A stretch of DNA of 64,000 bases from Polyangium sp. 6x1 (GCF_029946515.1 NZ_JARZHH010000015.1:122485-186484), one strand, 5' to 3'. Counted from the stretch's first letter, positions 25,206 to 34,873 are shown. The notes: generated by a model not told the origin, from the sequence alone. Numbers and translations are program-made.

Positions 25206-28200
25206 CGACGATCACGCTCCCGCCCGAAGACGCGCTCCTCTACGCCTTCCGGCGCAACATCGTCGTCGCCGCGAGCGCGGGCACGGGCAAGACGTACCGG
25301 CTCACGGCGCTCTACGTGCTGCTCACGCTCGGGCTCAGCTCGATGGGCCGGGCCGAAGGCGACGAGCCCGCCGAGCCGATCCCGCCCGAGCGGATCGTCG
25401 CGACGACCTTTTCGCGCGCGGCGGCGCAGGAGATCGCGGCCCGCGTGCAGGCGGCGCTCTCCGAGATCGCGGCGTGGGACGAGCAAGGACCCGCGCCCAA
25501 GCTCGCCGCGTTGATCGATGCGCGACGCGCTGTCCTCGACGATCCCCCGTCGATCCCCGAGATCAAGCGCCGCGCGGCGGACGCGCTCGGTCGCTCCGCG
25601 GGTGCGCGCATCGACACGCTGCATGGCCTCGCGCAGCAGATCGTCCGCACGCATGCGCTCGCGCTCGGCGTCGATCCGCAGGCGCGCGTCGTCGAGGAGG
25701 ACGAGGCGCAGGCGCTCGCGGATCTCGCGGTGGACGAGGCCCTCTCGGCCGCGCTCTCGGCCGGCGGCGACCGCGCCGAGGCGGCGCGCGCGCTCGTCGC
25801 CGCGGCGAACGGCGTGTGGGGCGCGCGCAAGCAGGTCGCGAGCCTCTGCGACCGCCTCGACGAAGAAGGCCTCTTGCCTTCGGAGCTCCTGCTCGCCGAA
25901 CACGAAAGCGGCGCGCGCTCCCTCCGCGCCTCGCTCGACTCCATCGTCGCCACGTGCATCGCGGGCGGACAGCGCACCAAGGACGCAGCTCAGGTCCTCG
26001 CGCGCGCCCTCGCGCAGGCGAGCCCCGGCGAGCTCGTCCCCGCTGCGGCCGAGGAGCCACTCCGCGAGCTCTTCGCCATCGCCATGCGGGGCAAGACGAG
26101 CGACGCCGACAAGGAGTTCGCCGCCTTCCGCGAAGAACTGCCCGGCGACAGCAACGCCGAGCGCGCTGCGGGCCTGCTCGCCATCCTCCGCGAGGCGCCG
26201 CATCTCTCGGTGCGCGAGCGTGGCATCGTCGCGCTCCTCGAAGACGCGCGCACGCGCCTCGGCGCCCTCCGTCGCCAGGAAGGCCTCCTGAGCTTCGGCG
26301 ACATGCTGCGCATGGCCCGCGACGGCCTCCGCGATCGCCCCGAGATCGCCGCGCAGGTCCGCGCTTCCATCGACGCGCTCCTCGTCGACGAGTTTCAGGA
26401 CACGAGCCGCGCGCAGCGCGACATCGTCTACCTCCTGCGCGAGCGCGAGGACAGCGATCGCCCCCCCGGCCGCGCGCCCATCGCGGAAAACCTCGTCGCC
26501 CACGGCCTCTTCCTCGTCGGCGACCGCAAGCAATCCATCTACGGCTTCCGCGGCGCCGACGTCGCCGTCTTCTCGCGCATCACGGGCGAGCTCTGCGGCC
26601 CGCTCGCCCGCGAAGCCCTCGCCCTCGCGCCCGAGATCTGCGCCCCCGAGGCCCGCGCCGACCTCGTCGCGCTCCGCGAGAGCCGCCGCAGCGGCGGCAA
26701 GATCCTCGACTTCGTCAACGCCTTCTCCGGCCACGATTTCCACACCCCGAAAGACGCATCCCCGCGCGACTTCGAGGTCGTCTACGGCCCCGCCGATCAC
26801 CTCGTCCCCGTCGCGGAAGCCCAAGGCGCAGGCGAGGTGGTGCTCGTCGACGACGACGGCGCCTCGCCGCCCGACGCCGAGCCCGTCGTCCGCGGCGCCA
26901 CGCGCTCCATGCGCGAAGCCTTCGTCGCCGCCGCCTTCACCGCGCGCTACGTCCGCAGCGGAGAAGGCTCGTTCCGTGACATCGCCATCCTCGCGCGTCG
27001 CAGGAAGACGCTCCCGCTCCTCGAGCTCGCGCTCGCGCGCATCGACGTCCCGCACGTCGTCGCGGGCCGCGCCCTCTTCGACACCTCCGAGGTCCGCGAC
27101 GTCGCCGCCGTCCTTCGCCTCCTCGTCGATCGCCGCGACCGCCTCGCGCTCGCCACGGTCCTGCGTGGCCCCGCGGTCGGTTTGTCCGACGCCGCACTCG
27201 CGTGGCTCGGCGCGCCGAAAACGGGTTTGTCGTTGCCCCTCGAACGATCGGACGCCGCGCGCCTGCTCCCGACCTTGCCCGCGTGGGAAAGACTCGGCCC
27301 CTCGGATCGCACGCGCCTCGAAGACTTCGTCCGCCGCTTCGTCGAGCTCCGTCGCGCGGCCTTGCGCCTGCACCCCGGCGAGGCCATCCGCGCGGCCGTC
27401 GCAGCCTTCGACCTCGACCGCGTCTTCGCCTCCATGCCTCGCCCCGAGATGCGCATCGGCCACGTCGATCGTCTCCTCGGCGTCGCGCGGCGTCGCGGCG
27501 GCTCGTTGCCCGGCTTCGTCCGCTGGCTCGATCGCCGCATGCGCGACGACTCCGACGAGCGCGACGAAGCCACGTTCGCCGAAGAAGAAGACGCCGTCCG
27601 CCTCATGACGATCCACGCGAGCAAGGGCCTCGACTTCCCCGTCGTGATCGTCCTCGACCTCGACGCAGGCGTCTCGCCGCGGCCCTCGGGCCTCCAGATC
27701 GCCTCCCTCGGCGGCCCCAAGCCCACGCTGATCCTGCGGCACCACGCATCCAGGCCGGACCCGCTCTCCGACGTGATGCTCTCACGCCTCGAACGAGGCG
27801 AGCGGCCCGTGCTCGACGCACTCCGCACGGAAGCGCAAGCGAAAGCAGACGAGCTCGCCCGCGCGCGCGAGCTCGCCGAGCGGCAGCGTCTCACGTACGT
27901 CGCCATCACGCGCCCGAAGCGCGCGCTCGTCATGATCGGCGTGCCCGACCCGCCGGAAGGGGCCCGCAAGCGCGCGAAAGGCGGCTCCGCGTTCGAGTCC
28001 CTGAAAGACGGCCTCTCGAAGCCCACGATCAAGGACGCCATCACGCGCCGCGAGCAAGCCTCGGCGCTCCTCGCCGACCCCCACGCGCAGCCGCGCGAGG
28101 CGCGCCACGGCGCCGTCTCCCCCACCGGCCCCGCGCCGCCCTGGCCCGAGCGTCCGCCGACCCGCACGATCTCGATCGCCACGACCCCGCTCTCGCTCTT

Positions 28201-29020
28201 CCAAGGCTGCGCGCGCCGCTTCCGCCTGCGCCAGCTCATGGGCTTCGACGAGCCCATCAGCACAGGCTACGTCGAGCTGCCCGGCGACCCCGCCGCCTCG
28301 CCCGTCGAGGTCGACACCGAAGCCGACCTCGATCCGCGCACCCGCGGCCTCGCAGCGCACGGCGTCCTCGAACGCTGGCCCCGCGAAGCGTTCGGCCGCC
28401 CCGTCGACGTCGCCGACGTCCGCCGCCGCCTCGCCCTCGCCGGCCTCCGCCCCGAAACGCCCGAAGCCTCCCGCATCGCCGAAGGCATCGCGCGCTTCCT
28501 CGACGGCCCCTACACCCGCGCCATCCGCGATCAAGGCCTCCGCATGCTTCGCGAAGAGCCGTTCGTCCTCACGATCGGCCTCTCCCCGGCGCCCGACGGC
28601 TCCCCGCGCGCCATCGGCCTGCGCGGCGCCGTCGACTTCGTCGTCTTCCGCCCCGACGGCACCGTCGACGTCATCGACTACAAACTCTCACGCCCACGCT
28701 CCGACCTCTCGGTCTACGCCTTCCAGCTCCACGCCTACGCCCTCAGCATGCACCGCCGCGAGCCCGAACGACGCATCCGCGCAGGCGTCGTCTTCCTCGC
28801 AGGCTCCTCCCCCGAGCCCATCTTCCTCGCCACGGACGGCGCAGACGGCACCATCACCAACGCCGAGCACGACCGTTTTTCGAACGAGCTCAGGACCCTC
28901 GGCGAGCGCTTCGCCGAAGCACGCTGGGCCGACCGCTTCGACCCCGTCCCGCTGGATCGTTGCCGCAAGCTCCACTGCGGCTTCGTCGGCGCCTGCTACG
29001 GGCCTGAATCGACGCTCTGA
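25202..29020 (+). CDS. AddA-like UvrD/RecB helicase-nuclease
   Basis: A 1272-residue superfamily 1A helicase with a C-terminal nuclease. Motifs in order: ASAGTGKT (residues 24-31, Walker A), VDEFQDTS near 395, GDRKQSIYGFRGAD near 440, TIHASKGLDFP near 803, YVAITRPKRAL near 899, then FQGCARRFRLRQ and the nuclease LRGAVDFV...VIDYK near 1159 with a following Gln. This is the AddA layout; RecB would have a RecC/RecD context. It is translationally coupled to the AddB-like gene through an ATGA overlap, giving a two-subunit enzyme with two nuclease sites and one motor. It ends 12 bases before the 43-bp repeat array. Confidence 0.9.
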   Translation: MTTITLPPEDALLYAFRRNIVVAASAGTGKTYRLTALYVLLTLGLSSMGRAEGDEPAEPIPPERIVATTFSRAAAQEIAARVQAALSEIAAWDEQGPAPKLAALIDARRAVLDDPPSIPEIKRRAADALGRSAGARIDTLHGLAQQIVRTHALALGVDPQARVVEEDEAQALADLAVDEALSAALSAGGDRAEAARALVAAANGVWGARKQVASLCDRLDEEGLLPSELLLAEHESGARSLRASLDSIVATCIAGGQRTKDAAQVLARALAQASPGELVPAAAEEPLRELFAIAMRGKTSDADKEFAAFREELPGDSNAERAAGLLAILREAPHLSVRERGIVALLEDARTRLGALRRQEGLLSFGDMLRMARDGLRDRPEIAAQVRASIDALLVDEFQDTSRAQRDIVYLLREREDSDRPPGRAPIAENLVAHGLFLVGDRKQSIYGFRGADVAVFSRITGELCGPLAREALALAPEICAPEARADLVALRESRRSGGKILDFVNAFSGHDFHTPKDASPRDFEVVYGPADHLVPVAEAQGAGEVVLVDDDGASPPDAEPVVRGATRSMREAFVAAAFTARYVRSGEGSFRDIAILARRRKTLPLLELALARIDVPHVVAGRALFDTSEVRDVAAVLRLLVDRRDRLALATVLRGPAVGLSDAALAWLGAPKTGLSLPLERSDAARLLPTLPAWERLGPSDRTRLEDFVRRFVELRRAALRLHPGEAIRAAVAAFDLDRVFASMPRPEMRIGHVDRLLGVARRRGGSLPGFVRWLDRRMRDDSDERDEATFAEEEDAVRLMTIHASKGLDFPVVIVLDLDAGVSPRPSGLQIASLGGPKPTLILRHHASRPDPLSDVMLSRLERGERPVLDALRTEAQAKADELARARELAERQRLTYVAITRPKRALVMIGVPDPPEGARKRAKGGSAFESLKDGLSKPTIKDAITRREQASALLADPHAQPREARHGAVSPTGPAPPWPERPPTRTISIATTPLSLFQGCARRFRLRQLMGFDEPISTGYVELPGDPAASPVEVDTEADLDPRTRGLAAHGVLERWPREAFGRPVDVADVRRRLALAGLRPETPEASRIAEGIARFLDGPYTRAIRDQGLRMLREEPFVLTIGLSPAPDGSPRAIGLRGAVDFVVFRPDGTVDVIDYKLSRPRSDLSVYAFQLHAYALSMHRREPERRIRAGVVFLAGSSPEPIFLATDGADGTITNAEHDRFSNELRTLGERFAEARWADRFDPVPLDRCRKLHCGFVGACYGPESTL

Positions 29021-29031
29021 CGCCGATCGGT

Positions 29032-29332
29032 GTTTGCAACGCGTGCAAACGGCACAACGCACGCTCGAAGACCCGTTCGCAACGCGTGCAGACGGCACAA
29101 CGCACGCTCGAAGACCCGTTCGCAACGCGTGCAGACGGCACAACGCACGCTCGAAGACCCGTTTGCAACGCGTGCAGACGGCACAACGCACGCTCGAAGA
29201 CCCGTTTGCAACGCGTGCACGCGGCACAACGCACGCTCGAAGACCCGTTTGCAACGCGTGCACGCGGGGTCTTGTACGCGCTGATCAGCGTTTGCAACGC
29301 GTGCAAGCGGGGTTCGGTACGCTGCTACGCCC
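29032..29332. repeat. Seven 43-bp tandem repeats
   Basis: Units begin at 29032, 29075, 29118, 29161, 29204, 29247 and 29290, exactly 43 bases apart. Each starts with GTTTGCAACGCGTGCA (or GTTCGC) and the first five continue with CGGCACAACGCACGCTCG and AAGACCC; the last two keep only the first part and diverge. The first 19 bases can form a hairpin (GTTTGCA / TGCAAAC around ACGCG). The array fills the 327-base space between two convergent genes. All of the unit is repeated, with no variable spacers. Confidence 0.93.
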
Positions 29333-29347
29333 TCTCGGGCGGTGAAC

Positions 29348-30646
29348 CTAGAACTCCCCGTCCGCAACCGCCCGCATGAGCACCTGCATCGTCACGATGC
29401 CGAGGTACCGCCCGTGATGCTCCACGATCACCGGATCGTACGTGCGCGGCTCGTCCCGCGACGTCGCGAGCCGCAGCGCCACCGGCAGCGGCGTCGCCTC
29501 GTCCACCCGGAGCGGAAGCGGATCCATCAGCTCCATGATCGGGCGGCCGCCGCGTCGCGTGTGCGCGAGCTCGTCGAGCAGCCGCTCTCGCATCGCGAGC
29601 CCAAGCACGTGTCCATCACAGTCCACCACCGGCAGCGCCGCGTACGCGGTCGATCGCCGAAGCGCCTCCGCGACCTCTCCCGCGGGTGCCCCTGGCAGCA
29701 CGGACGCATGCGAGCCGCGGAGCGCGCTGATCGTACGCGGCGGCGGGATCGACCGGCCATCCCCCTCCGCCTGCTTCGCCGCACGCCGCACGAGATCCTT
29801 CACGGTCGCCGGCAGCGCGCAGAGCTCCGGCGCAGGCCTCGCGAGCAAATACCCCTGACCGAGCTCCACGCCGCACGCGAGCAGCGCATGCAGATCGTGT
29901 TCGTCCTCGATGCCCTCGGCGATCACCTGAATCCCCGCGCGTCGCCCGAAATCCGCGAGCGATCGAACGAGGTGCGCGCGCAGCGGATCCCCCGAAAGGT
30001 GCCGGACGATCGCCTTGTCGAGCTTCAAAAAATGCGGCCGCACGCGTACGAGCGCCGTCAGCGACGCGTAGCCCGCGCCCACGTCGTCGAGCGCGATCCG
30101 GAACCCTTGGCTCGCGTAGTGCCGCACGATTCGCTCGAGCCTGTCGCTGTCGAGCACCGCCCCCGACTCCGTCAGCTCGAGGACGATCCGCGTCGGCGCG
30201 ACCCCATGCTCCTCGAGGAGCCGCCGCGTGAAACCCGCGCTGAAGGCCGGGTCGTCGATCACCCGGGGATCGACGTTCAGGAAAAACACGCCCTCGGATC
30301 CGACACGCGCGAGCGTCTCGATCCCGATCTCGCGGAAGCGCCGGTCGACGGCCACGAGTTTTCCGTGCGAGTGCGCCATCTCGAGGAGCGCCTGCGGCCC
30401 CGACACACCACGCGCGTGCGCCTCCGACGCACCCGGGCCGAGGCGCCCGAGCACCTCGCGCCCCATCACCTCGCCCGTGCCGAGATCCACGATCGGCTGG
30501 AAAGCCACGTGCAGGTGTTCACTGACGAGCAGCTCGTCGAGCCAGGTGGCGGTCGTCGCCACAGCCCCCGATCCTGGAGGGATCGTCCCGAGGGCCTCAT
30601 CCCTCGTCATCGACAGCGCATCTGCGCGTTGCTCACCCGCCTTCAT
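29348..30646 (-). CDS. EAL-domain c-di-GMP phosphodiesterase with CBS pair
   Basis: The 432-residue protein has an EAL domain at about residues 35-285 and a CBS pair at about 310-430. The signature reads EVL instead of EAL, but the metal and catalytic residues look kept: LNVDP (Asn), LELTES (Glu), LDDVGAGYASL (Asp-Asp), FLKLDK (Lys), VIAEGIE (Glu) and LGQGYLLARP (Gln). It should therefore hydrolyse cyclic di-GMP to pGpG in the cytoplasm. CBS pairs bind adenine nucleotides and may adjust activity to energy state. It is divergent from the phospholipase D gene, with a palindrome in the shared control region. The first ATG is used; no good ribosome site is visible. Confidence 0.85.
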   Translation of the reverse strand: MKAGEQRADALSMTRDEALGTIPPGSGAVATTATWLDELLVSEHLHVAFQPIVDLGTGEVMGREVLGRLGPGASEAHARGVSGPQALLEMAHSHGKLVAVDRRFREIGIETLARVGSEGVFFLNVDPRVIDDPAFSAGFTRRLLEEHGVAPTRIVLELTESGAVLDSDRLERIVRHYASQGFRIALDDVGAGYASLTALVRVRPHFLKLDKAIVRHLSGDPLRAHLVRSLADFGRRAGIQVIAEGIEDEHDLHALLACGVELGQGYLLARPAPELCALPATVKDLVRRAAKQAEGDGRSIPPPRTISALRGSHASVLPGAPAGEVAEALRRSTAYAALPVVDCDGHVLGLAMRERLLDELAHTRRGGRPIMELMDPLPLRVDEATPLPVALRLATSRDEPRTYDPVIVEHHGRYLGIVTMQVLMRAVADGEF

Positions 30647-30714
30647 CGGTAGGTCGATCCTCCAGGTATCGGCATACTACCGGTTTTTTTCGGGACGGTA
30701 GCAATCCCGTTTCT

Positions 30715-30732
30715 TGCGTACGTACGTACGCA
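30715..30732. promoter_or_regulatory. 18-bp perfect palindrome between divergent genes
   Basis: TGCGTACGTACGTACGCA lies 69 bases from the EAL gene start and 79 bases from the phospholipase D start. A second inverted repeat, CTACCG and CGGTAG around a T-run, lies at 30677-30701. A dimeric regulator acting on both genes is plausible; the factor is unknown. Confidence 0.5.
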
Positions 30733-30811
30733 GTCGTTCGTGGTTTTGCTCGCGTATGCACGCTTTCGAGTCCGCCCGCTTGGCACTACGGCTTTCCTTA
30801 GGGGAGGACGT

Positions 30812-32608
30812 ATGCGGAGGGAACGGGCCGAGCTCGAAGTCCTGGTCACGACGCCTCACGGCACGCCTGTCCAGGGTGCATCCATACGTCTCCTCGGCCC
30901 GCGGGGGGCCGCGGTGGCGGAGGAGATCGCGCCTGGCCAGAGCCGCGTCATCTTGCCGCGACGCGGCGACTATGAGCTCGTCGTGGAGCCCGGGGCCTCG
31001 CCCTTCGTTTTGCGCTCGCTTCGCACCACGCTTTTCCTGACACCCGGGAAATGTGGCAACGTCCTCGCCGCGATGAGCGCCCTCGAAGGCGTCCGCTCCC
31101 GCGTCGAGCGCGTCGATTGCGGAAAGGACCGCATCACGGCCCACGTCGTCCTCGATTACGTGTGGTTTTCCCACATTGGATATCCCCCGACGCTCGGCAA
31201 TCGCGTGGACGTGCTCGTCGACGGGGAAGACGGCTGGCGCGCGGTGGCCGAGGCGCTCCTCGCGGCGCGCCGCTCGATTCGCGCCGTCACGTGGGTCTAC
31301 GAGCCGGAGCTCGAGCTCTTGCGCCCCGAGCCCCTCGCGGAGCCCGCGGAGCGCGAGGCCTATACCATCCAGCGCATCCTCGAATCCCGGGCCAAAGAGT
31401 CCGTCCTCGTGCAGCTCCTTCTTTGGGACCCGCCGCTCTTGCCCATGCCCGGCGAGGCGCGCCGCGTCGCGCTCACCGCGGGGGACGGATTCGAGGTCCT
31501 CGCCGAGAAAAACCCCACGGAGCGCCCGATCTTCGACGCGCGGCATTCGCTTGGAAACCGCCTCCTCGGCGAGGTGCAGATCGGCTCGTTCCACCAGAAG
31601 ACCGTGGTCGTCGACGGCCGCGTCGGGTTTTGCGGCGGCATGAACATGCGCCAGAACGATTGGGACACCCGCCACCACCGCCTCTTCGAGCCGGGCCGCT
31701 GCCGATTCATGCGGCCGAGCGCATTCCGCGCCCGCGTCAAGGACGGGCTCTCTGCCGCCGACAACCCCCCCCGCCACGATTTCGTGGCGCGCATCGAGGG
31801 GCCGAGCGTCGCCCACCTCGAAGAGAACTTCCGCGAGCGGTGGAATCGGCTCCTCGATCACGGCGCGCCAAACGCCGAGCGCTCCACGTACGTCCCGCCG
31901 CCCGAGCCCGCCCTGCTCCCCGAAGCCCCGGGACGCTCGGCCGTGCAGGTCGTCCGTACCATGCCCGCGCCGCACGCCGAGCGCGGCATCCTCGACGTCT
32001 ACCTCCGCGCCATCGCCGCCGCCCGTCGTCTGATTTACGTCGAGGATCAATACTTCCGATCCACCTACGTGAGCGAGGCGATTGCCGAGGCGGCCCGGAA
32101 AAACCCGCGCCTCGCGGTCCTCGTCATCACGAGCGAGGCGCAGGCGAACCACCCTTTCAGCGGCGCCTGGAGCCACGCCTGCTTCGAGCGCATCCGCGAG
32201 GTCCTCCCCGATTTCGAGCTCTACGCGCTCCGCTGCGCGGGCCGCGACGGCCGCGGCAAGCGCCGCGTCCAGGAGATCGACCATCATGGAAAGCTCCTGC
32301 TCGTCGACGACGTCTTCGTCACGGTCGGGAGCTGCAACGTCAACGATCGGGGCTTCGAATACGAGGGCGAATGCAACGTGGCCATCGTCGATCCCGCCTT
32401 CGTCGCGACGCTCCGCCTCGGCCTCTTCCGCGATTACCTCGGCGGCGACGGGCGCCTCGGCCAGAGCATCGAGCGCGACGTCGAGGTCTTTCGCGAGCAC
32501 GCGGCGCGCAATGAAAGCGGCCCGCCCGACGGCGCGTCGCACCCGTATCTCGTCCCGTTTGCCCCGCGGCCGCGCCGCTCGCAGATCTTCGACCGCCGCG
32601 TCTTCTGA
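30812..32608 (+). CDS. Phospholipase D-like protein with two HKD motifs
   Basis: The 598-residue product has both catalytic HKD motifs: FHQKTVVVD (His261, Lys263, Asp268) followed by GGMN, and HHGKLLLVD (His492, Lys494) followed by GSCNVND. It is therefore a full double-motif phospholipase D superfamily enzyme that could hydrolyse or transfer phosphatidyl groups. Residues about 5-70 form a small beta domain resembling carboxypeptidase regulatory or prealbumin-like modules (VQGASIRLLGPRG, GDYELVVEP). No signal peptide is visible, so it may act inside or leave by another route. GGGGAGGA just before 30812 decides the start over an earlier TTG/GTG. It is divergent from the EAL gene. Confidence 0.88.
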   Translation: MRRERAELEVLVTTPHGTPVQGASIRLLGPRGAAVAEEIAPGQSRVILPRRGDYELVVEPGASPFVLRSLRTTLFLTPGKCGNVLAAMSALEGVRSRVERVDCGKDRITAHVVLDYVWFSHIGYPPTLGNRVDVLVDGEDGWRAVAEALLAARRSIRAVTWVYEPELELLRPEPLAEPAEREAYTIQRILESRAKESVLVQLLLWDPPLLPMPGEARRVALTAGDGFEVLAEKNPTERPIFDARHSLGNRLLGEVQIGSFHQKTVVVDGRVGFCGGMNMRQNDWDTRHHRLFEPGRCRFMRPSAFRARVKDGLSAADNPPRHDFVARIEGPSVAHLEENFRERWNRLLDHGAPNAERSTYVPPPEPALLPEAPGRSAVQVVRTMPAPHAERGILDVYLRAIAAARRLIYVEDQYFRSTYVSEAIAEAARKNPRLAVLVITSEAQANHPFSGAWSHACFERIREVLPDFELYALRCAGRDGRGKRRVQEIDHHGKLLLVDDVFVTVGSCNVNDRGFEYEGECNVAIVDPAFVATLRLGLFRDYLGGDGRLGQSIERDVEVFREHAARNESGPPDGASHPYLVPFAPRPRRSQIFDRRVF

Positions 32609-32667
32609 CGCTCCCCGCGCGCCTCCCCCTTGACGTCCGCGCCTCGCTCCGATGTTCTCTCGCTGCC

Positions 32668-33339
32668 ATGCAGATCGACCGCTCCCGGTTTCTCCTCCTC
32701 ACCGCGACGATGGCCTCGGGCGCGTGCGGCGGCGCCGCGCAACCCGGGGCGGCCGGCGATCCCGTCGTCGCGGCGCCGGTCGTCACGTTGCCCGAGGAGG
32801 GCCCGCCTGCCGCGAAAGGAAGTGGGGCGGCGCATCCGCCGGGCCCGCCGGGCGCGGGCGAGCCGAGCGAGCAAGTCTTCGTCGCATCCCTCGACGGGCA
32901 GACGACCCCGGATCTGGGACTCTCCGCGTGTGACGACGACGGCGTCGCGCCGAAGGGGTGTGACACCCTGCGCGCGCCGGGGCCTCAATGCGAGAGCTTC
33001 ATGGACACGCGCGACATGTGCGGCAAGCTCGCGCACGGGCTCAAGCCCCACGTGGCCGAGAAGGCCGTCGATTGTCTCCTCGCGAAGAGCGGCAAGCAAT
33101 CGATCTGCACCTTCGACGCCGCGAACCAGTGCGCGATGTCCGCCGTGCGCAAGGCGCCTTGCATCGAGCCCTCCACGCAATCGGCGTGCGCCCCCGTCGT
33201 CAAGGCCTGCGGCGGCAGGCTCGCGATGAAGGATTGCCAGGCGCTCCTCTCGTCCGTGACCAGCCGAAACCGCCAGAACATGATCGCCTGCGTGACCGAG
33301 GGCTGCTCGACCGATTATTGCATGTATTCGGTGGAGTGA
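32668..33339 (+). CDS. Cys-rich putative lipoprotein
   Basis: A 223-residue exported protein: a short N-terminal signal (SRFLLLTATMASGACGG) with a Cys that could be lipidated, a Gly/Pro/Ala linker to about residue 75, then a 145-residue domain with about 15 cysteines (PQCESFMDTRDMC, DCLLAKSGKQSICTF, NQCAMSAV, SACAPVVKACGG, ACVTEGCSTDYC). The helical spacing suggests a disulfide-linked helical bundle of the kind often found in secreted myxobacterial proteins. The function is unknown. The start lacks a clear ribosome site. It ends seven bases from the convergent DUF2330 gene. Confidence 0.68.
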   Translation: MQIDRSRFLLLTATMASGACGGAAQPGAAGDPVVAAPVVTLPEEGPPAAKGSGAAHPPGPPGAGEPSEQVFVASLDGQTTPDLGLSACDDDGVAPKGCDTLRAPGPQCESFMDTRDMCGKLAHGLKPHVAEKAVDCLLAKSGKQSICTFDAANQCAMSAVRKAPCIEPSTQSACAPVVKACGGRLAMKDCQALLSSVTSRNRQNMIACVTEGCSTDYCMYSVE

Positions 33340-33346
33340 CGCGAGA

Positions 33347-34873
33347 TCAGGCGGGCAGGGGAGACCGAGCGCCGCGCAGGCGCCGCCGCGCGAGGGAGAG
33401 CAGGCCCGCGCCGAGCGTCGAGAGGACCACGACGAACGTCCCGCGATCCTGGTTCGAGCCGGGGCCGCTGCCCGGCAAGAGGACCACGCCGGACGGGCAG
33501 ATCGACTCCACGTTCGTCGACGAGCGCGCCCGGATCTCGTGCTCCACCTCGGATTGGCTCTCCGCCGGCTCGACCTCGAGGTCCTTCGCCAGCGCCGCGC
33601 GCGGCAGCCTCGCTTCGAGCCGCGTCAGCCAAACGTCGCTCGGGTGCAGGCCATTGAGCGCCGTGGCGACGTCGTCCATCGTCGAATCGACGATCTCGTC
33701 GCTCTCGCCGCACTCGAAGACGCGCGCGTCGATCTCCCCCGCGGCGACCTCCCCGCACGACGGATCGTTCGAGGGTTTGCCCGCCGGGCACGGATCCACG
33801 ACCATGCGGTTGTCGCTCGAGAACGTCGAGAAATTGCTGATGCACGTCTGGTCGCTCGTCTCCTTGTTGATCACGCCCTGGCCGATGTACCCCTCGGCGA
33901 TCGTGTTCGCGAAGCTATTGGGGAACCCGAATTCATCGACCCCCAGGCTGATGGACAGCCTCCCCTGCACGGCGCCCACGATCGGCCCGAGGAGCGCCTG
34001 CGGCTTGGCGAACGTCGTGATCCACGTGGCCCCGCCGTTCGCGGCGAGCGTCTTGTCTCGCAGCGTCGCGTAGTTCGAGGCATTCGTCGCGAAATCCCAC
34101 GACACGAGGTCCGCCGGGACGAGCGCATTCGCGAAGTTCTTCGCGCCCCAGCGCCCCTCGGTGATCAGGAACAACGTGATGTCCACGTTCGCGCCCGTGC
34201 CCACGGCCACCATGCGCAGCGGCAGGGTCGGGCTGATGCCGGGTTGCACCACGCGGACCGGCTTCATCTCGTTCACGCCTTTGCCCGGCTGCAACTTCAG
34301 CGCGATGAAATCGAACCCTTCCGCAACGTACGCGTCGATGATCGGCGCCGAGTCGTCGGGGATCACGTATCCGGCGTTCGTCAGCCAATCGTCGAGCACG
34401 CCCGGCGTCTCCGTGCTCAGCGTGACGGTCTGGAACGGGCCCACCGTGCCGCGATGCACCACGGTCACGCCCTCGCCCGGCCCGAACTCGCCTCCGCTCC
34501 CCGCGGCATCGGACATCGCCCCGCAGCCGCAATCGAAATCGGGGCTATTGCTACAGCTGATGGGCGGCGCGAACACCGTGGTCGACGTCGCCGCGTCGAG
34601 CGTCTCGAACCAGGCGTCCGTGGAGATCTCGATGACCGCGCCGGGCTTCACGGGCAAAAGCCAGCCCCAGCTCTCCGGATCGCCGTCGTAACGAATCTGA
34701 TCCCAGAGCACCGTCTGCTTCGGCGAGACCGAGAGCGCCATTCGGTGCGCGTTCACGATCGTGTTCACCATGGGCGGGACGACGCATCCGCCGCACGCGT
34801 GGGCGTCGCTCGGCGCGAGCAGCGCGGCGAGCGGCGCGGAGGCGAGGAGGATCGCAAGCAAGGACGTCTTCAT
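33347..34873 (-). CDS. DUF2330 surface protein with C-terminal anchor
   Basis: A 508-residue protein with signal MKTSLLAILLASAPLAALL cut near AHACGG, and the DUF2330 pattern: HACGGC near the N-terminus, MALSVSPKQTVLWDQIRYDG, FAWLLPV-like SWGWLLPVKPGAV, and a central domain with GVNEMKPVRV. The end has a hydrophobic helix (GTFVVVLSTLGAGLLSLA) followed by RRRLRG, like the C-terminal sorting anchors of myxobacteria, though the usual CGC motif before the helix is replaced by ICPSG. It is likely displayed on the cell surface; its role is unknown. The ATG at 34873 has GGAG before it; the longer frame starts before the signal and is less likely. Confidence 0.85.
   Translation of the reverse strand: MKTSLLAILLASAPLAALLAPSDAHACGGCVVPPMVNTIVNAHRMALSVSPKQTVLWDQIRYDGDPESWGWLLPVKPGAVIEISTDAWFETLDAATSTTVFAPPISCSNSPDFDCGCGAMSDAAGSGGEFGPGEGVTVVHRGTVGPFQTVTLSTETPGVLDDWLTNAGYVIPDDSAPIIDAYVAEGFDFIALKLQPGKGVNEMKPVRVVQPGISPTLPLRMVAVGTGANVDITLFLITEGRWGAKNFANALVPADLVSWDFATNASNYATLRDKTLAANGGATWITTFAKPQALLGPIVGAVQGRLSISLGVDEFGFPNSFANTIAEGYIGQGVINKETSDQTCISNFSTFSSDNRMVVDPCPAGKPSNDPSCGEVAAGEIDARVFECGESDEIVDSTMDDVATALNGLHPSDVWLTRLEARLPRAALAKDLEVEPAESQSEVEHEIRARSSTNVESICPSGVVLLPGSGPGSNQDRGTFVVVLSTLGAGLLSLARRRLRGARSPLPA

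Noticed and set aside
29032..29332. CRISPR array
   Set aside because: The whole 43-bp unit is repeated; there are no unique spacers and no cas genes.
29034..29345. Repeat-coded peptides on both strands
   Set aside because: All frames are open because the 43-bp unit lacks stops; the repeated peptides have no start signals and overlap one another.
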